From Nocardia sp. (lineage in GTDB: Bacteria > Actinomycetota > Actinomycetes > Mycobacteriales > Mycobacteriaceae), in NCBI RefSeq assembly GCF_025465275.1, contig NZ_JAODNK010000176.1, positions 1 through 64,000 on the forward strand: a DNA stretch of 64,000 nt, written 5' to 3'. Shown here one piece after another: positions 26,659 through 36,130 of this stretch. The first letter of the stretch is position 1; each line of letters opens with the position of its first letter. A model generated the notes under the pieces. The model saw only the letters and a program-made list of their open reading frames with translations, was not told the DNA's origin and ran no database searches. A program made the translations under genes and the position numbers.

Positions 26659-26664
26659 TAGCTT
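26659..26664 (+). promoter_or_regulatory. Leaderless-type -10 box
   Basis: TAGCTT six bases before the ATG at 26671; no Shine-Dalgarno. Confidence 0.4.
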
Positions 26665-26670
26665 GCTGGC

Positions 26671-27945
26671 ATGAAGTTTTTGCTCCCGGCATTGGCCGGT
26701 GCGGCCGCCGTGCTGATGGCTGCCGGTTTTCCCGGACCGGTCACGGTCGCCCACGCCGATCCCGGTGCGGGCTCGTCCGATATCGCGGGCGGTTGTTCCT
26801 GGTCGATGGAACTCTCACCGCGCACCCTGGGCACGCTGAACTTCGCTTACCCCGACAGCGGTGCGGCGTACTGGATCCTGCCCTACCAGGTCAGTCCCAC
26901 ACTGAATATCACTGTGTCCGGGCAGTTCCCGGACGCGCGATACATGTCGTTCAATACCTACGACAGCAGGTTCAGCAGCTTCACCGCCGCGGGCATCGAT
27001 TCGGCGCTACCGGATGACCACATCACCCCCGCTGCCGATGCGGTCAATCCGTGGCAGCAGGCGGGAGCGCCGGGCGGCAACTACAGCATTTCGGTGCGCG
27101 GGGATGCTAGTCCGGGACAGCCGAATGTCCTGCCGCTCGCCCCGGCCGGAACCAGCAGCGGGATCGGATACCTGATCTACCGCGTCTACCTGCCCACCGG
27201 CGGACCCGGGGCAGTATCGCTGCCGAGCGTGACCCTCACCGATCATGGGACATCGAACACCTTGCGCCCCTGCGTCGGTGGCGTTGCCGGCGAGGCGCTC
27301 GGCACGGTGCTCGGCGCGGCCGATGATCTCATCGCGTTGCGTTCCATGCTGCCGTCCGCGCCTTCGGCGCCGACCGGTTTCCGGCGGGTCACCGGTGCGG
27401 GCGCGTTCCCCAATGTCGACAATGCCTACCTGGCCGATGCCCTCGACCGCCCGGCCGACGGGCAGGTCGTTCTCATCCACGGCAAGGCCCCCACCGTCCC
27501 CGCAGGGCCGCATCCGACGCCTTGGCCGAATGCGAGCGCCGACGTCCGCTATTTCTCGCTCTGTGTCAATATGCTCGACCTCCCCGGTCCGGTGGTGCGG
27601 AACGCATTGCCCGACAACACGGTTGATGTCGGATGCCGCAATGACACCGATACGCGAATCGACTCGAGCGGTGACTACACCTACGTGGTCGGCACCGAGC
27701 AGCAGCGATCCGCGATCGAGGCGGTTCCCGGTGTCACCTTCGTGCCCTGGTCATTGCAGGGCCCGAATGCCCGGCACGCGATCCTGTTGCGGAATATGCT
27801 GCCCGACAGCAATTTCGGGCAAGCCGTGCAGTACGTGGCGCCCAACTCCGATCCGGCGGTCGCCGCCTCGGTCATGGGCGATTACTACCCCAGTACGGCA
27901 ACCTGCACGATCGAGGCGCTGCAAGCGGGCAACTGCTCAGCCTGA
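26671..27945 (+). CDS. Secreted hypothetical protein, 424 residues
   Basis: Exported protein with a clear Sec signal peptide (about 1-30, cleavage after AHA). The mature part looks beta-rich: LNFAYPDSGAAYWILPYQVS, LNITVSGQFPDARYMSFNTY and IGYLIYRVYLPTGGPG. Proteins of this type occur in mycobacteria and nocardiae but have no known function that I can name. The gene diverges from the DUF3089 gene; both encode exported products and may work at the cell envelope. Confidence 0.8.
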   Translation: MKFLLPALAGAAAVLMAAGFPGPVTVAHADPGAGSSDIAGGCSWSMELSPRTLGTLNFAYPDSGAAYWILPYQVSPTLNITVSGQFPDARYMSFNTYDSRFSSFTAAGIDSALPDDHITPAADAVNPWQQAGAPGGNYSISVRGDASPGQPNVLPLAPAGTSSGIGYLIYRVYLPTGGPGAVSLPSVTLTDHGTSNTLRPCVGGVAGEALGTVLGAADDLIALRSMLPSAPSAPTGFRRVTGAGAFPNVDNAYLADALDRPADGQVVLIHGKAPTVPAGPHPTPWPNASADVRYFSLCVNMLDLPGPVVRNALPDNTVDVGCRNDTDTRIDSSGDYTYVVGTEQQRSAIEAVPGVTFVPWSLQGPNARHAILLRNMLPDSNFGQAVQYVAPNSDPAVAASVMGDYYPSTATCTIEALQAGNCSA

Positions 27946-28066
27946 AAGTTGCCTGACCGATACAGGTTTGCGGTGCTGAGCCGCCATTTTTGGGGTGATG
28001 TCCACCCTGATCTGGAAGGACTACAGTGCAACTGCGCTGGATTGCTCCTCCGATCGGAGTTCGGAA

Positions 28067-29725
28067 ATGTCGTACGGGGCTAGGGTTTTCGCGGTCTGGT
28101 TGGTACCGCCCGCATTGATCGGCCTGTTCTGGCTGGTATGCGCGCTGCTGGCGCCGGGGTTCGGCACGCAGAACGGTCTGCGGGCGTGGTTCTTCAACGT
28201 CATCGAGCACGGCAGCGGACTGTGGTGGGCGCTCGCGTACGTGGCCGTGGGGGTGCTGGCGTACGGGGTCACCGACTCCCTCAGTGCCCTGAGCGGGATC
28301 GGTGTGCTGCTGCTGGTGGTGGCGGTTGTCGGCGTCGGAGTGTTCCTATATGGGCTCGACAAGAACGAGGGCCGCTACTACGCGGGGGCCGCGACGTTCT
28401 ATGTCCATGACCCCGGCCATGTTCCGGGCTCGGTGCACCTGCTCGCGGACGGCGGCGCGCACAATTCCGACGGCTGCGCGATCAAGGGCCGGCACGATGT
28501 GTACGGCTGCATCAAACAGGGTGATCTGTCGCCGGCGGGATGGGATCCCCGGGTCGGTTCACTCGATGGTGCGCAGATCGCGCTGTCCAGGGCGACCGGG
28601 GATGTGCAGGCGGTGAGTCTGCGCACCGAGACCATCACCTACCTCAATGGCAAGGACGGCGCATCGGGCGCGTGGAGCGGTGTGCTCGACGGCAGCGGTA
28701 TCGATGTGCCGCTGGGCGGTGTGGCGCAGTGGACGGGGCAGGGCAATGCCACCGAATGCAACTTCACCGGTGACTACGGCATCGACCGGGCGTTCGGCGG
28801 TGCGCGCAAGAACAGCCTGAACAATCTGCTGAAGGAGAAGTACCCGCTGCTCGGCTTCGAGATGGGCGACGTGTGGGGTTACTGCGACGGCAAGGAGCCG
28901 GTTGTGGCCATCCCCGTCACCGAGCCGGTGGCCTGGACCCATCGCACCGTGACCGCTCCCGCCGGTGTGATCACCGTGCGCGGCGACCACGGCCACATCA
29001 AGCTCGACTATCAGCGTGATGTGGCGGCCGGTGCGCTGCCCGGACCGGTCTACCCGAAGTCCCTGACGGCCTACCAGCGCGCCGAGGACAAATGGGCGGC
29101 GGGCCGAGAGAACATGAACCGCAACCACTTCGGCTTCGACCCGGCCACCTCCGGCGCGCAGAGCGGCAATGTCTCCGAGTACCTGCTGCGCGACAAGACC
29201 ACCGGCCGCTTGCAGTGGGTCACTCCGATGACATTGCGCGGCAGCACCTCCGAACTGTTCGTCGCCTATTCGATCACGCCCGCAGACGAGGTGCACCGCG
29301 GCAATCCGAACCCGCAGTCGGTCTATGTTCTCGACGACAATGACCCGCGCCGTATCAATATCGACAATCTGGATGCCGATGCCCGCTCCTGGCTGGCGAC
29401 CAATGCCGGAACCGTAATGTCCAACGGCGGCAAGCTGGTCGAGTTCACGCCGATCGACGGCGACACCTGGCGCGGCTTCGTCGAATTCAACGGCCGGGTG
29501 GCCTATCGCGTGGATATCAGTGCGAGCCATAAGAGTCCGGTCCAATTGGTGAAACTCGACGACACCGGAGCAGCGGCCCTCGCAGCACCCGGCCAATCAC
29601 CCGCCGCGGCCAATGCGGACTGTGCCAAGGATCTCGCGGGCCTCACGCCGGCTCAACTGGCTCAATGCGCCAAGGTCTTCGTTGATGAACTCGCCAATCG
29701 GCAGGGTCAGCAACCGCCCCGATAG
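28067..29725 (+). CDS. Hypothetical membrane protein with large extracytoplasmic domain
   Basis: 552 residues from an ATG with GGAG seven bases upstream; an upstream in-frame start at 27995 is less likely. Three N-terminal helices (about 6-30, 42-60 and 68-92) are followed by about 450 soluble residues with scattered Cys (DGCAIKGRHDVYGC, ECNFTGDYG, YCDGKEP). These suggest an oxidised extracellular domain. I do not recognise the family. The tail is Gln/Pro-rich with a Cys pair (ADCAKDL, LAQCAKV). Confidence 0.75.
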   Translation: MSYGARVFAVWLVPPALIGLFWLVCALLAPGFGTQNGLRAWFFNVIEHGSGLWWALAYVAVGVLAYGVTDSLSALSGIGVLLLVVAVVGVGVFLYGLDKNEGRYYAGAATFYVHDPGHVPGSVHLLADGGAHNSDGCAIKGRHDVYGCIKQGDLSPAGWDPRVGSLDGAQIALSRATGDVQAVSLRTETITYLNGKDGASGAWSGVLDGSGIDVPLGGVAQWTGQGNATECNFTGDYGIDRAFGGARKNSLNNLLKEKYPLLGFEMGDVWGYCDGKEPVVAIPVTEPVAWTHRTVTAPAGVITVRGDHGHIKLDYQRDVAAGALPGPVYPKSLTAYQRAEDKWAAGRENMNRNHFGFDPATSGAQSGNVSEYLLRDKTTGRLQWVTPMTLRGSTSELFVAYSITPADEVHRGNPNPQSVYVLDDNDPRRINIDNLDADARSWLATNAGTVMSNGGKLVEFTPIDGDTWRGFVEFNGRVAYRVDISASHKSPVQLVKLDDTGAAALAAPGQSPAAANADCAKDLAGLTPAQLAQCAKVFVDELANRQGQQPPR

Positions 29726-29793
29726 GCCCTGGGCGACGCGCCGTGCGGACCGGTTCTCCCACCGCGAGCGCCGGTGGCCTGGACCATAGATCC

Positions 29794-30201
29794 ATGGTGA
29801 CTTTCCGGAAGTGTCAGCGTTCTGCCTGCACCGCGACCGTTTTCTTGGCCATGGGCGCCGCCCTGGCGTTCACCGCCGCCCCGGCGCTCGCCGCGAGCAC
29901 CATCCAGATCGCCGGTGCCGCGGCGGACGAGGTGGGGGTCCGCTACACCTGTGATGCCGGTGCCGGAGTGGCAAGCATTCAGGCGATGGTGGGGGACCCC
30001 AATGCCAGCAGCGCGGCGGCCACCGGCGCTCAGAACAATCCCACCTGTGACGGCGCCGAACATACCGCCACAGTCTCCCTGTCCGCGGTAGCCGGCCAAC
30101 CGTCGCTGGCGAAGGGCCAGAGCGTGCAGGTGCGGGCCGCCCTGGTCGATCAGAGCGAAACCGTCATCTCCGGAACGGCCGCCGTACTCACCCTGGACTG
30201 A
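29794..30201 (+). CDS. Small secreted hypothetical protein
   Basis: 135 residues from ATG 29794; an upstream GTG at 29743 would add 17 non-hydrophobic residues before the signal peptide and is rejected. The signal peptide ends at ALAAS (AxA). The mature part of about 100 residues is Ala/Val/Thr-rich with two cysteines (RYTCDAGAG, NPTCDGAEH), likely one disulfide in a small beta-sandwich. Function unknown. Confidence 0.7.
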   Translation: MVTFRKCQRSACTATVFLAMGAALAFTAAPALAASTIQIAGAAADEVGVRYTCDAGAGVASIQAMVGDPNASSAAATGAQNNPTCDGAEHTATVSLSAVAGQPSLAKGQSVQVRAALVDQSETVISGTAAVLTLD

Positions 30202-30211
30202 CTTCATCGGC

Positions 30212-31153
30212 TCACGGGATCAGTGGCCGCAGCTGGGATACGCCGTCGGTGAGAGCTGCACCGGCGGCGGACCAGCTGATATCGGCGGACTGTGACGTCA
30301 GTACCACCACGGCGTAGCGCAGTGGCTGATCGGGGCCCAGACCGACGAGTCCGGTGGTGTCCAGGGTGGTGGAGCTGTCCAGGGACATCCAGCCCTGCTT
30401 CACCGCCCAGTCGTCGCCGTTCAGCCCGTCCGGAATACCGAAGTACTGATCGGTGCCGTCGGCGGAGATCTGCGTGGCGCCCCGCAGTGCCATGAGGATC
30501 AGGTTGCTCGCCGAGGGCGGGGCCTGAGCGGTGAGCCACTGGTAGAGCGTGACCACATCCTGTGGGGTGGTGAGGGTTTCGCCCCATTCACTGGAATCGG
30601 CGGGCGCCTGGGTGCCGGGCATGCCGATGAGATTCGCCATCCGGGTGACGATGGCATCGCCGCCGTCGGCATCCCAGAGCGAGTCGGCAATATCGTCGTC
30701 ACTGGTGGCGAGCATCTGCTGCAGCTGCCCCGTGGTACCCGAATCGGGTTGCCAGTTCTGGCTTTGCAGATCATCGAGAGCGATCAGAACCTTGACCACC
30801 GAAGCTGTGTAGAACTGCTGATCGGAATTCAGGTCGGCGAGCACCGCACCGGTCTGGGTGTCGACCACATCGATGCCCACGGTGGTGCCGGGGGAGGCGG
30901 CCTGAATGGCCGATTGCATCTGCAGGGCGATCGCCTGCGGCGACGGGCCGGGAAGGCCGGGGGCGGCGGCCACGGGGGCCGCTGTCGTCACTGGGGGAGC
31001 GGTGACGGGTTGCTGCGTTGTGGCGATCGGGGGGTGGACAGTGGCGAGCGCGTTGGGTGCCGTGCTCAGGGCCACTGTGACCGCGGCGATAAGGATGCCG
31101 ATAGTAATCCACAGCCACCGTACCTGCGGTGATCGAGGCTTGTTCTGGCTCAT
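30212..31153 (-). CDS. Exported beta-lactamase-fold serine hydrolase
   Basis: 313-residue protein with an N-terminal membrane anchor or signal (WLWITIGILIAAVTVAL) and a Pro/Thr/Ala-rich linker. A class A beta-lactamase/transpeptidase-like domain follows. The active-site motif is S-V-V-K in YTASVVKVLIALDD (SxxK). The second motif appears as SDD and the KTG triad as KQG (WAVKQGW). Lack of a canonical E166-type loop argues against true beta-lactamase activity; a peptidoglycan-interacting role is more likely. ATG 31153 was preferred over TTG 31159. Confidence 0.8.
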   Translation of the reverse strand: MSQNKPRSPQVRWLWITIGILIAAVTVALSTAPNALATVHPPIATTQQPVTAPPVTTAAPVAAAPGLPGPSPQAIALQMQSAIQAASPGTTVGIDVVDTQTGAVLADLNSDQQFYTASVVKVLIALDDLQSQNWQPDSGTTGQLQQMLATSDDDIADSLWDADGGDAIVTRMANLIGMPGTQAPADSSEWGETLTTPQDVVTLYQWLTAQAPPSASNLILMALRGATQISADGTDQYFGIPDGLNGDDWAVKQGWMSLDSSTTLDTTGLVGLGPDQPLRYAVVVLTSQSADISWSAAGAALTDGVSQLRPLIP

Positions 31154-31348
31154 GCTCAATTAATCGCCGTGAAGCTTGGCAGCCTTGGTGACCGAGCTGT
31201 CAATTCGCTGTCAATCGTCTGACCGGGCGTAATAGTCGGTGTGCATGGGTAAATACCGATGGGTCTCATTTCAGTGACGCAGGGGTTCAGTTAATCAATA
31301 GCGAACTAGCATCACTGATAGGTCGGGGTCGACCAGTTGGAGGCAGTG

Positions 31349-31924
31349 ATGCAATCACGCCGCAAAACGATTCGAAATGCCCTGGTTAGGCTTCTCGCCC
31401 TCGCCGGACTGGGTACTGCGTTCGCGCTCAATCCCTGCACAGCGCCGATTGCGTCGGCCGATGCCGACTACGGCGGCGGCTGCGTCCTGTACGACGGGAA
31501 TCCCGCGGCAACAATTGACTCACTACGTTTTCGGTGTGGTCCTGCGCAGCAGGACAATATCTTCCGCGATGCCGCGCAGGGGGCGGTACCGATGGGAGTG
31601 AAGAACGGATGGGTGATCCGGCCGGTCGATATGGCGGCCTGGACGCCGGCGGTGTGGATCGGCAAGACCTTCTACACCGGTCCGGACGGCGGCTATCTGA
31701 TGAACCGCATCACCCCGGCCGGCATCGAAGGCTGGCCCGCCAATGTGTACAGCGCACCCGCCATCCTCGACGGCCGCCCGACCTGGGCGCTGAACTATGC
31801 GCCCTCGCCCACCCCGCAGATCTACGACGAGATTCGCGAGATCACGCCGGGCGTGTGGTTCGGCTACTCGTGGTCGCGTGATCCGGGCGGACCGATCGCG
31901 CTGCTGACCTTCGCGCTCGCCTGA
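31349..31924 (+). CDS. Secreted hypothetical protein, 191 residues
   Basis: ATG 31349 has GGAGG five bases upstream (31339-31343); the frame extends 4 codons further. A signal peptide follows the basic MQSRRKTIRNALVRLL stretch, with cleavage near PIASADADYGGG. The mature part has Cys in GGGCVLYDG and FRCGPAQQD, then Trp/Tyr-rich segments such as GVWFGYSWSRDPGGP. Family unknown to me. It ends four bases before the convergent MFS stop. Confidence 0.75.
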   Translation: MQSRRKTIRNALVRLLALAGLGTAFALNPCTAPIASADADYGGGCVLYDGNPAATIDSLRFRCGPAQQDNIFRDAAQGAVPMGVKNGWVIRPVDMAAWTPAVWIGKTFYTGPDGGYLMNRITPAGIEGWPANVYSAPAILDGRPTWALNYAPSPTPQIYDEIREITPGVWFGYSWSRDPGGPIALLTFALA

Positions 31925-31927
31925 GCA

Positions 31928-33232
31928 TCAGGGATGTGCCGACACCACCCGTGGCATGGCCGCGACGGTGCCCGGACACGGCGCCGGGCAGGTGACGCCG
32001 GCCAGTGCGGTGTGCGGACTGCGATGCCACATCGAGCCGAACATAGCGAAAGTTTCCAGTGCGATGACGATCGCGCCGTAGCCATAGGTGGTGGTGGCCA
32101 GGCCCAGCCGGGTCTGGCACAGCCCGGCGATCACGGTGGGCACGCTCAGCGCCAGATAGGAGACCACATAGATCGCCGTCACGACCTCGGCGCGATTCTC
32201 TGCGGGCGAGAGTCCGGTCAGCATGCGCAGGGCTCCGGAGAAGGACGGCCCGAAGCCGATCCCGGCAATAATGCTGGCGGCGAAGAACAGTGACGCCGAA
32301 TGCGTTGCCACGCCCAGCATTGCCACGGCGACCCCGGTGATCAGGAGCAGCGGCCCGCGCCGCAGTGCCTGATCGATGGTCCAGTCGCGCGCCAGCAGGG
32401 CGGTGATCGCCGAAGTCCCCTGTAGCGCAACGACTACCAGCCCTCCGGCCAGTGGGCTGGAGAGATGGAACTGCACCCGCATGAGAGCGCTACCCAGGGC
32501 GAGATAGAGCCCGCCCAGTGCCCAGGTGGCGGTGATCGACGGCAGCATGGTGACAAAGGCGGCTCGAACCTGCGGTGGCACCGAAACTTTCGGCCTGAGC
32601 GAGGCCAGTGCGCGACCGTCGGGCGCGACCGTCTCCGGAATCAGCAGTACACCGAGGGTGATCACCACGAACGCCGCGGCCAGCAGCCAGTACACCAGGT
32701 GCGTGGGCGCGGGCGCGTAGGAGACCAGCAGCCCGGAACAGATGGCGCCCAAAGCCAATCCGCCACCCGCCGCGACATTGGTCATCAGCGCGCCGAGTCG
32801 CGAATCCGCGGGCTGCAGATCGATGAGCGTCGCGCTGATCGCACCCGTCGCCATCCCCGTGGCAATGCCCTGCAGAATGCGCGCCGCGAAAAGCCATGAC
32901 ACCGAATGCGCTTCGGCGAACGCCAGCGTCCCCACGAGCTCGAGCAGCACCGCGCCCACGAGCACCGGCCGCCGTCCGACGTGATCGGACAGCGATCCGG
33001 CGAACAGCAGCGTCACCAACAGCGCGAGCGCATTGACCGCATACACCGCCGTGGAAACCAGCGGCGAGTAATGCCACATCTGCTGGTACACCGGATACAT
33101 CGGCGAGGGCGCCGCCGAAGCGAACAACAACAGTGCCAGCGCCGTCGACAGCAGCCAGAAGGCAGCGGACTGCGAAATCCGATAGCGCCCCGGAACCTGC
33201 ACGGCCCCGGTTGTTTCGGGAAGGTCTTGCAT
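31928..33232 (-). CDS. MFS transporter
   Basis: 434-residue, 12-helix MFS permease. Motif A between helices 2 and 3 is GSLSDHVGRRPVLV, and helix 4 has RILQGIATGMATGAISATL. A His-containing tail follows the last helix. Proteins with this pattern are annotated as drug or sugar efflux permeases; the substrate is not readable. GAGG precedes the ATG at 33232. It diverges from an alpha/beta hydrolase. Confidence 0.88.
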   Translation of the reverse strand: MQDLPETTGAVQVPGRYRISQSAAFWLLSTALALLLFASAAPSPMYPVYQQMWHYSPLVSTAVYAVNALALLVTLLFAGSLSDHVGRRPVLVGAVLLELVGTLAFAEAHSVSWLFAARILQGIATGMATGAISATLIDLQPADSRLGALMTNVAAGGGLALGAICSGLLVSYAPAPTHLVYWLLAAAFVVITLGVLLIPETVAPDGRALASLRPKVSVPPQVRAAFVTMLPSITATWALGGLYLALGSALMRVQFHLSSPLAGGLVVVALQGTSAITALLARDWTIDQALRRGPLLLITGVAVAMLGVATHSASLFFAASIIAGIGFGPSFSGALRMLTGLSPAENRAEVVTAIYVVSYLALSVPTVIAGLCQTRLGLATTTYGYGAIVIALETFAMFGSMWHRSPHTALAGVTCPAPCPGTVAAMPRVVSAHP

Positions 33233-33336
33233 CGCCTCAGACTTCCAGAGTTTCGCGCAATCGGCCGGGTATCAGGTCACCGCCGGTTCGTACCGTATGG
33301 GGAATAGGGGTTCCGGTGCGGGGGTTGACCGGGGGC

Positions 33337-34314
33337 ATGACTTACACATTCGATCCGGAGCTGGCGCCGTGGGTGGATCGGCTGCGCCCGGCGGATTACA
33401 AGGATGTTCCGGCGGCGCGCGCTCAGATGCGTGAACTGTTCGCGGGGCGACCTCAGGTGCCGGTGCCGGACTCGGTGGGGATTCGCGATCTGGTTGCTCG
33501 CGGTGAGAATGCCGGGGTCGAGGTGCCGGTGCGCGTTTACACGCCCGTAGACGGGGAGGGGGCGCTGCCCGCGCTGCTCTATGTGCACGGTGGCGGGTTT
33601 GTGCTGGGTGACTTGGAGATGGTGCACGCCAAGATGATTCGATTCGCTGCCGAGTTGGGCATCGTGGTCGTGTCGGTGGATTACCGGCTGGCGCCCGAAC
33701 ATCCGTTCCCGGCTGGTCTCGAGGATTCCTACGCCGCGTTGCAGTGGGCGGTGCGGGAGGCGGATGAGCTGCGGATCGATATCACTCGCATCGGGGTGGC
33801 AGGTGACAGCGCGGGTGGAGCCATCGCGGCGGGTCTCGTATTGTTCGCCCGCGATCAGCACGGGCCCGAATTGTGCTTCCAGCTCTTGGATTTCCCGGCC
33901 ACCGACGATCGTTTGCAGACTCCGTCGGCCACCGAATACGCCGATACTCCGAATATTGACGGGCCCAGCCTGCAGGTGATCTGGCGGCACTATCTGGGCG
34001 CGGAGGTCGAACCCGGCAGTGCGGAGGTGTCGCAGTATGCCGCCGTTGCGCGGGCGGCCGATCTCTCCGGTCTGCCGCCGACCTACATCTCGACCAGCCA
34101 GTTCGACCCGGTTCGCGATGACGGCATCGACTACGCCCAGCGCCTGGCCCGGGCCGGTGTGCCCACCGAATTGCATTTGTACCCGGGCACTTTCCACGGT
34201 TCCGGCCTCGTCGCCGATGCCGCGGTGAGTCGCCGCGCCGCCGCTGATCAGCTCGACGCGCTGCGCCGCGGATTGCGGCTGGAGGCATCCGCGTCCGAGC
34301 CCGCCGTGGTGTAG
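33337..34314 (+). CDS. Alpha/beta hydrolase, hormone-sensitive-lipase type
   Basis: 325-residue esterase of the HSL (GDXG) family. The oxyanion motif HGGGF and the nucleophile motif GDSAGG are clear. The catalytic Asp and His are in the STSQFDPVRDDG and PGTFHGSG regions. A GGGGG ribosome site precedes the ATG at 33337; the frame is open to 33133 without reason to use it. Cytoplasmic; likely acts on short acyl esters or a xenobiotic. Confidence 0.9.
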   Translation: MTYTFDPELAPWVDRLRPADYKDVPAARAQMRELFAGRPQVPVPDSVGIRDLVARGENAGVEVPVRVYTPVDGEGALPALLYVHGGGFVLGDLEMVHAKMIRFAAELGIVVVSVDYRLAPEHPFPAGLEDSYAALQWAVREADELRIDITRIGVAGDSAGGAIAAGLVLFARDQHGPELCFQLLDFPATDDRLQTPSATEYADTPNIDGPSLQVIWRHYLGAEVEPGSAEVSQYAAVARAADLSGLPPTYISTSQFDPVRDDGIDYAQRLARAGVPTELHLYPGTFHGSGLVADAAVSRRAAADQLDALRRGLRLEASASEPAVV

Positions 34315-34479
34315 AGCAATACCTTCCCGCACGTGCGAATCAGGGGTCGGAGTGACGATCTCGGCCGCATCGGTGACCGAACCAGCCGCCGCCCTCGCTG
34401 TGGGCCGCCGATCGCCGTTCAATTCGATCACCACAGTGTGCGTCCTCGACATCCCGAGGGCTTATGGGAAGGCAAGGCA

Positions 34480-35361
34480 GTGACCGAATTTCTGAATATG
34501 AGTGGCGGCCGGATCGCATACGACGTGACCGGAGACGGGCCGCTGCTGGTGTTGTCGCACGGTATGGGCGACCACCGCCAGGTGTACCGGCACCTCGTGC
34601 CGCGGCTCGCCGCCGCCGGCTACCGGGTTGTCAATGTGGACATGCGGGGACACGGTGAGTCGAGCCTGGACTGGGAATCGGTGACCGGTAAGGCCGCCAT
34701 CAGCCGCACCGATGTCGCCAATGATCTGATCGAGGTGATCGCGCATTTCGGCGGTCCGGCCGTGATCGTCGGGCATTCGCTGTCCGGCGGAGCCGCGACC
34801 ATCGCCGCGGCCACCGCACCGGAACTGGTGGCGGCCATTGTCGAGATCAATCCGTTCACCCTGGTCCAGAAGGCCGATATGAAGGCCCTGCTGACGAACC
34901 GCCGCCATCGGCGGGGCATGGTGCGCTTGGGCCTGCTGTTCACGCTGCGCAGTGTCCGGGCGTGGCTGCGCTACCTCGACGTCGCCTACCCCGCCAAGCC
35001 GGAGGACTACCGCGAGTACATGGACGGGTTGGCCGCCGTCCTGCGGCAGCCGGGCCGGATGGCGGAATTCATGAAAACCGGCAACTCCACGCCCGCCGAC
35101 GCACAGGCCCAGCTGCCCGGTGTCACCTGCCCGGCGCTGGTGATCTTCGGATCGCTGGACCCCGACTTCCCGGACCCGAGGGCCGAGGGCGAAGCCATCG
35201 TCACCGCCATGCCGGCCGGCGTCGGCCAGGTGGCGATGGCCGAGGGCGCGGGGCATTACCCACATGCCCAAATGGCCGACGTCACAGGAGAACTCATTCT
35301 CCGATTCCTGGCCGCGCGGGTCTCGGACGACCGGATCGAGCTCGGCCACCAGGTGGGCTGA
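34480..35361 (+). CDS. Alpha/beta hydrolase
   Basis: 293-residue hydrolase from a GTG (AAGG upstream; the frame is open from 34333). The oxyanion segment is LVLSHGMGDHRQVY, the strand after it VVNVDMRGHGESS, the nucleophile elbow VGHSLSGGAA. The acid is in FGSLDPDFPDP and the histidine in EGAGHYPHAQ. This is the pattern of epoxide-hydrolase/haloperoxidase-like enzymes, with Ser at the nucleophile position. It probably shares a transcript only loosely with its neighbours (165 bp upstream gap). Confidence 0.9.
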   Translation: MTEFLNMSGGRIAYDVTGDGPLLVLSHGMGDHRQVYRHLVPRLAAAGYRVVNVDMRGHGESSLDWESVTGKAAISRTDVANDLIEVIAHFGGPAVIVGHSLSGGAATIAAATAPELVAAIVEINPFTLVQKADMKALLTNRRHRRGMVRLGLLFTLRSVRAWLRYLDVAYPAKPEDYREYMDGLAAVLRQPGRMAEFMKTGNSTPADAQAQLPGVTCPALVIFGSLDPDFPDPRAEGEAIVTAMPAGVGQVAMAEGAGHYPHAQMADVTGELILRFLAARVSDDRIELGHQVG

Positions 35362-35503
35362 CCGCGTGTTCTCGCCCGGATCGTGTGCGTTTCAGGGGTG
35401 GCCGGTCGCACCGGGCGGCTTCCGATCACCCCGCACGTAACCCTCGTGAGGCGTAGCAACAGGTTGATATTCCTTGGACTCTCTTGTCCACGAAAGGATT
35501 TCA

Positions 35504-36130
35504 ATGACCACCCTGCTGCACATCAATGCCTCGGCCCGTGGCGCGCACAGCCAGTCGAAGGCGCTGGCACAGACTTTCATCGAAGGGCTGACGGCGCGTG
35601 ACCCGGAGCTGATCGTCGACACCCTCGATCTCTTCGAGGCGAAGCTGCCCGAATTCGGTACGCACGCAGCCGAAGCCAAGCTCGCGCTGTTCACCGGCCG
35701 GGATCAGACTCCCGAACAATTGGTGGCCTGGGAGCAGGCGCGCACGGTCTTCGACCGCTTCGCGGCAGCCGATCAGTACGTCATCAATATCCCGATCTGG
35801 AATGCGGGCGTCCCGTACATCTTCAAGCAGTGGGTCGATATCGTCACCCAGCCCGGCTGGGCATTCACCTTCGATCCGCAGACCGGCTACTCCGGGCTGC
35901 TCACCCAGAAGCGTGTGGTCACCGTCTACACCAGCGGTGTGCACCAGCCCGGCGTGCCGGTGGAGTTCGGCTCCGACTTCGCGACTCCGTTCGTGCAGGA
36001 TTGGCTGAACTTCGTGGGTATCAAGGACATTGCGGAGATCCGGTTCGCGCCCACGGTGCTGACCGAGGATGCGCAGGCCGGGTTCGCGGCAGCTCAGGAG
36101 CGTGCGCGTGAGCTCGCCGCCGGATACTGA
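35504..36130 (+). CDS. azoR: FMN-dependent NADH azoreductase
   Basis: Flavodoxin-like quinone/azo reductase of 208 residues. The FMN phosphate-binding motif is HINASARGAHSQSKAL; NIPIWNAGVPYIFKQWVD is the conserved FMN ring segment. The start at 35504 has AGGA upstream; an open frame from 35474 is not needed. These enzymes give two-electron reduction of quinones and so protect against electrophile stress. It overlaps the following MFS gene by 23 bp, so the pair probably handles the same class of toxic compound. Confidence 0.93.
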   Translation: MTTLLHINASARGAHSQSKALAQTFIEGLTARDPELIVDTLDLFEAKLPEFGTHAAEAKLALFTGRDQTPEQLVAWEQARTVFDRFAAADQYVINIPIWNAGVPYIFKQWVDIVTQPGWAFTFDPQTGYSGLLTQKRVVTVYTSGVHQPGVPVEFGSDFATPFVQDWLNFVGIKDIAEIRFAPTVLTEDAQAGFAAAQERARELAAGY

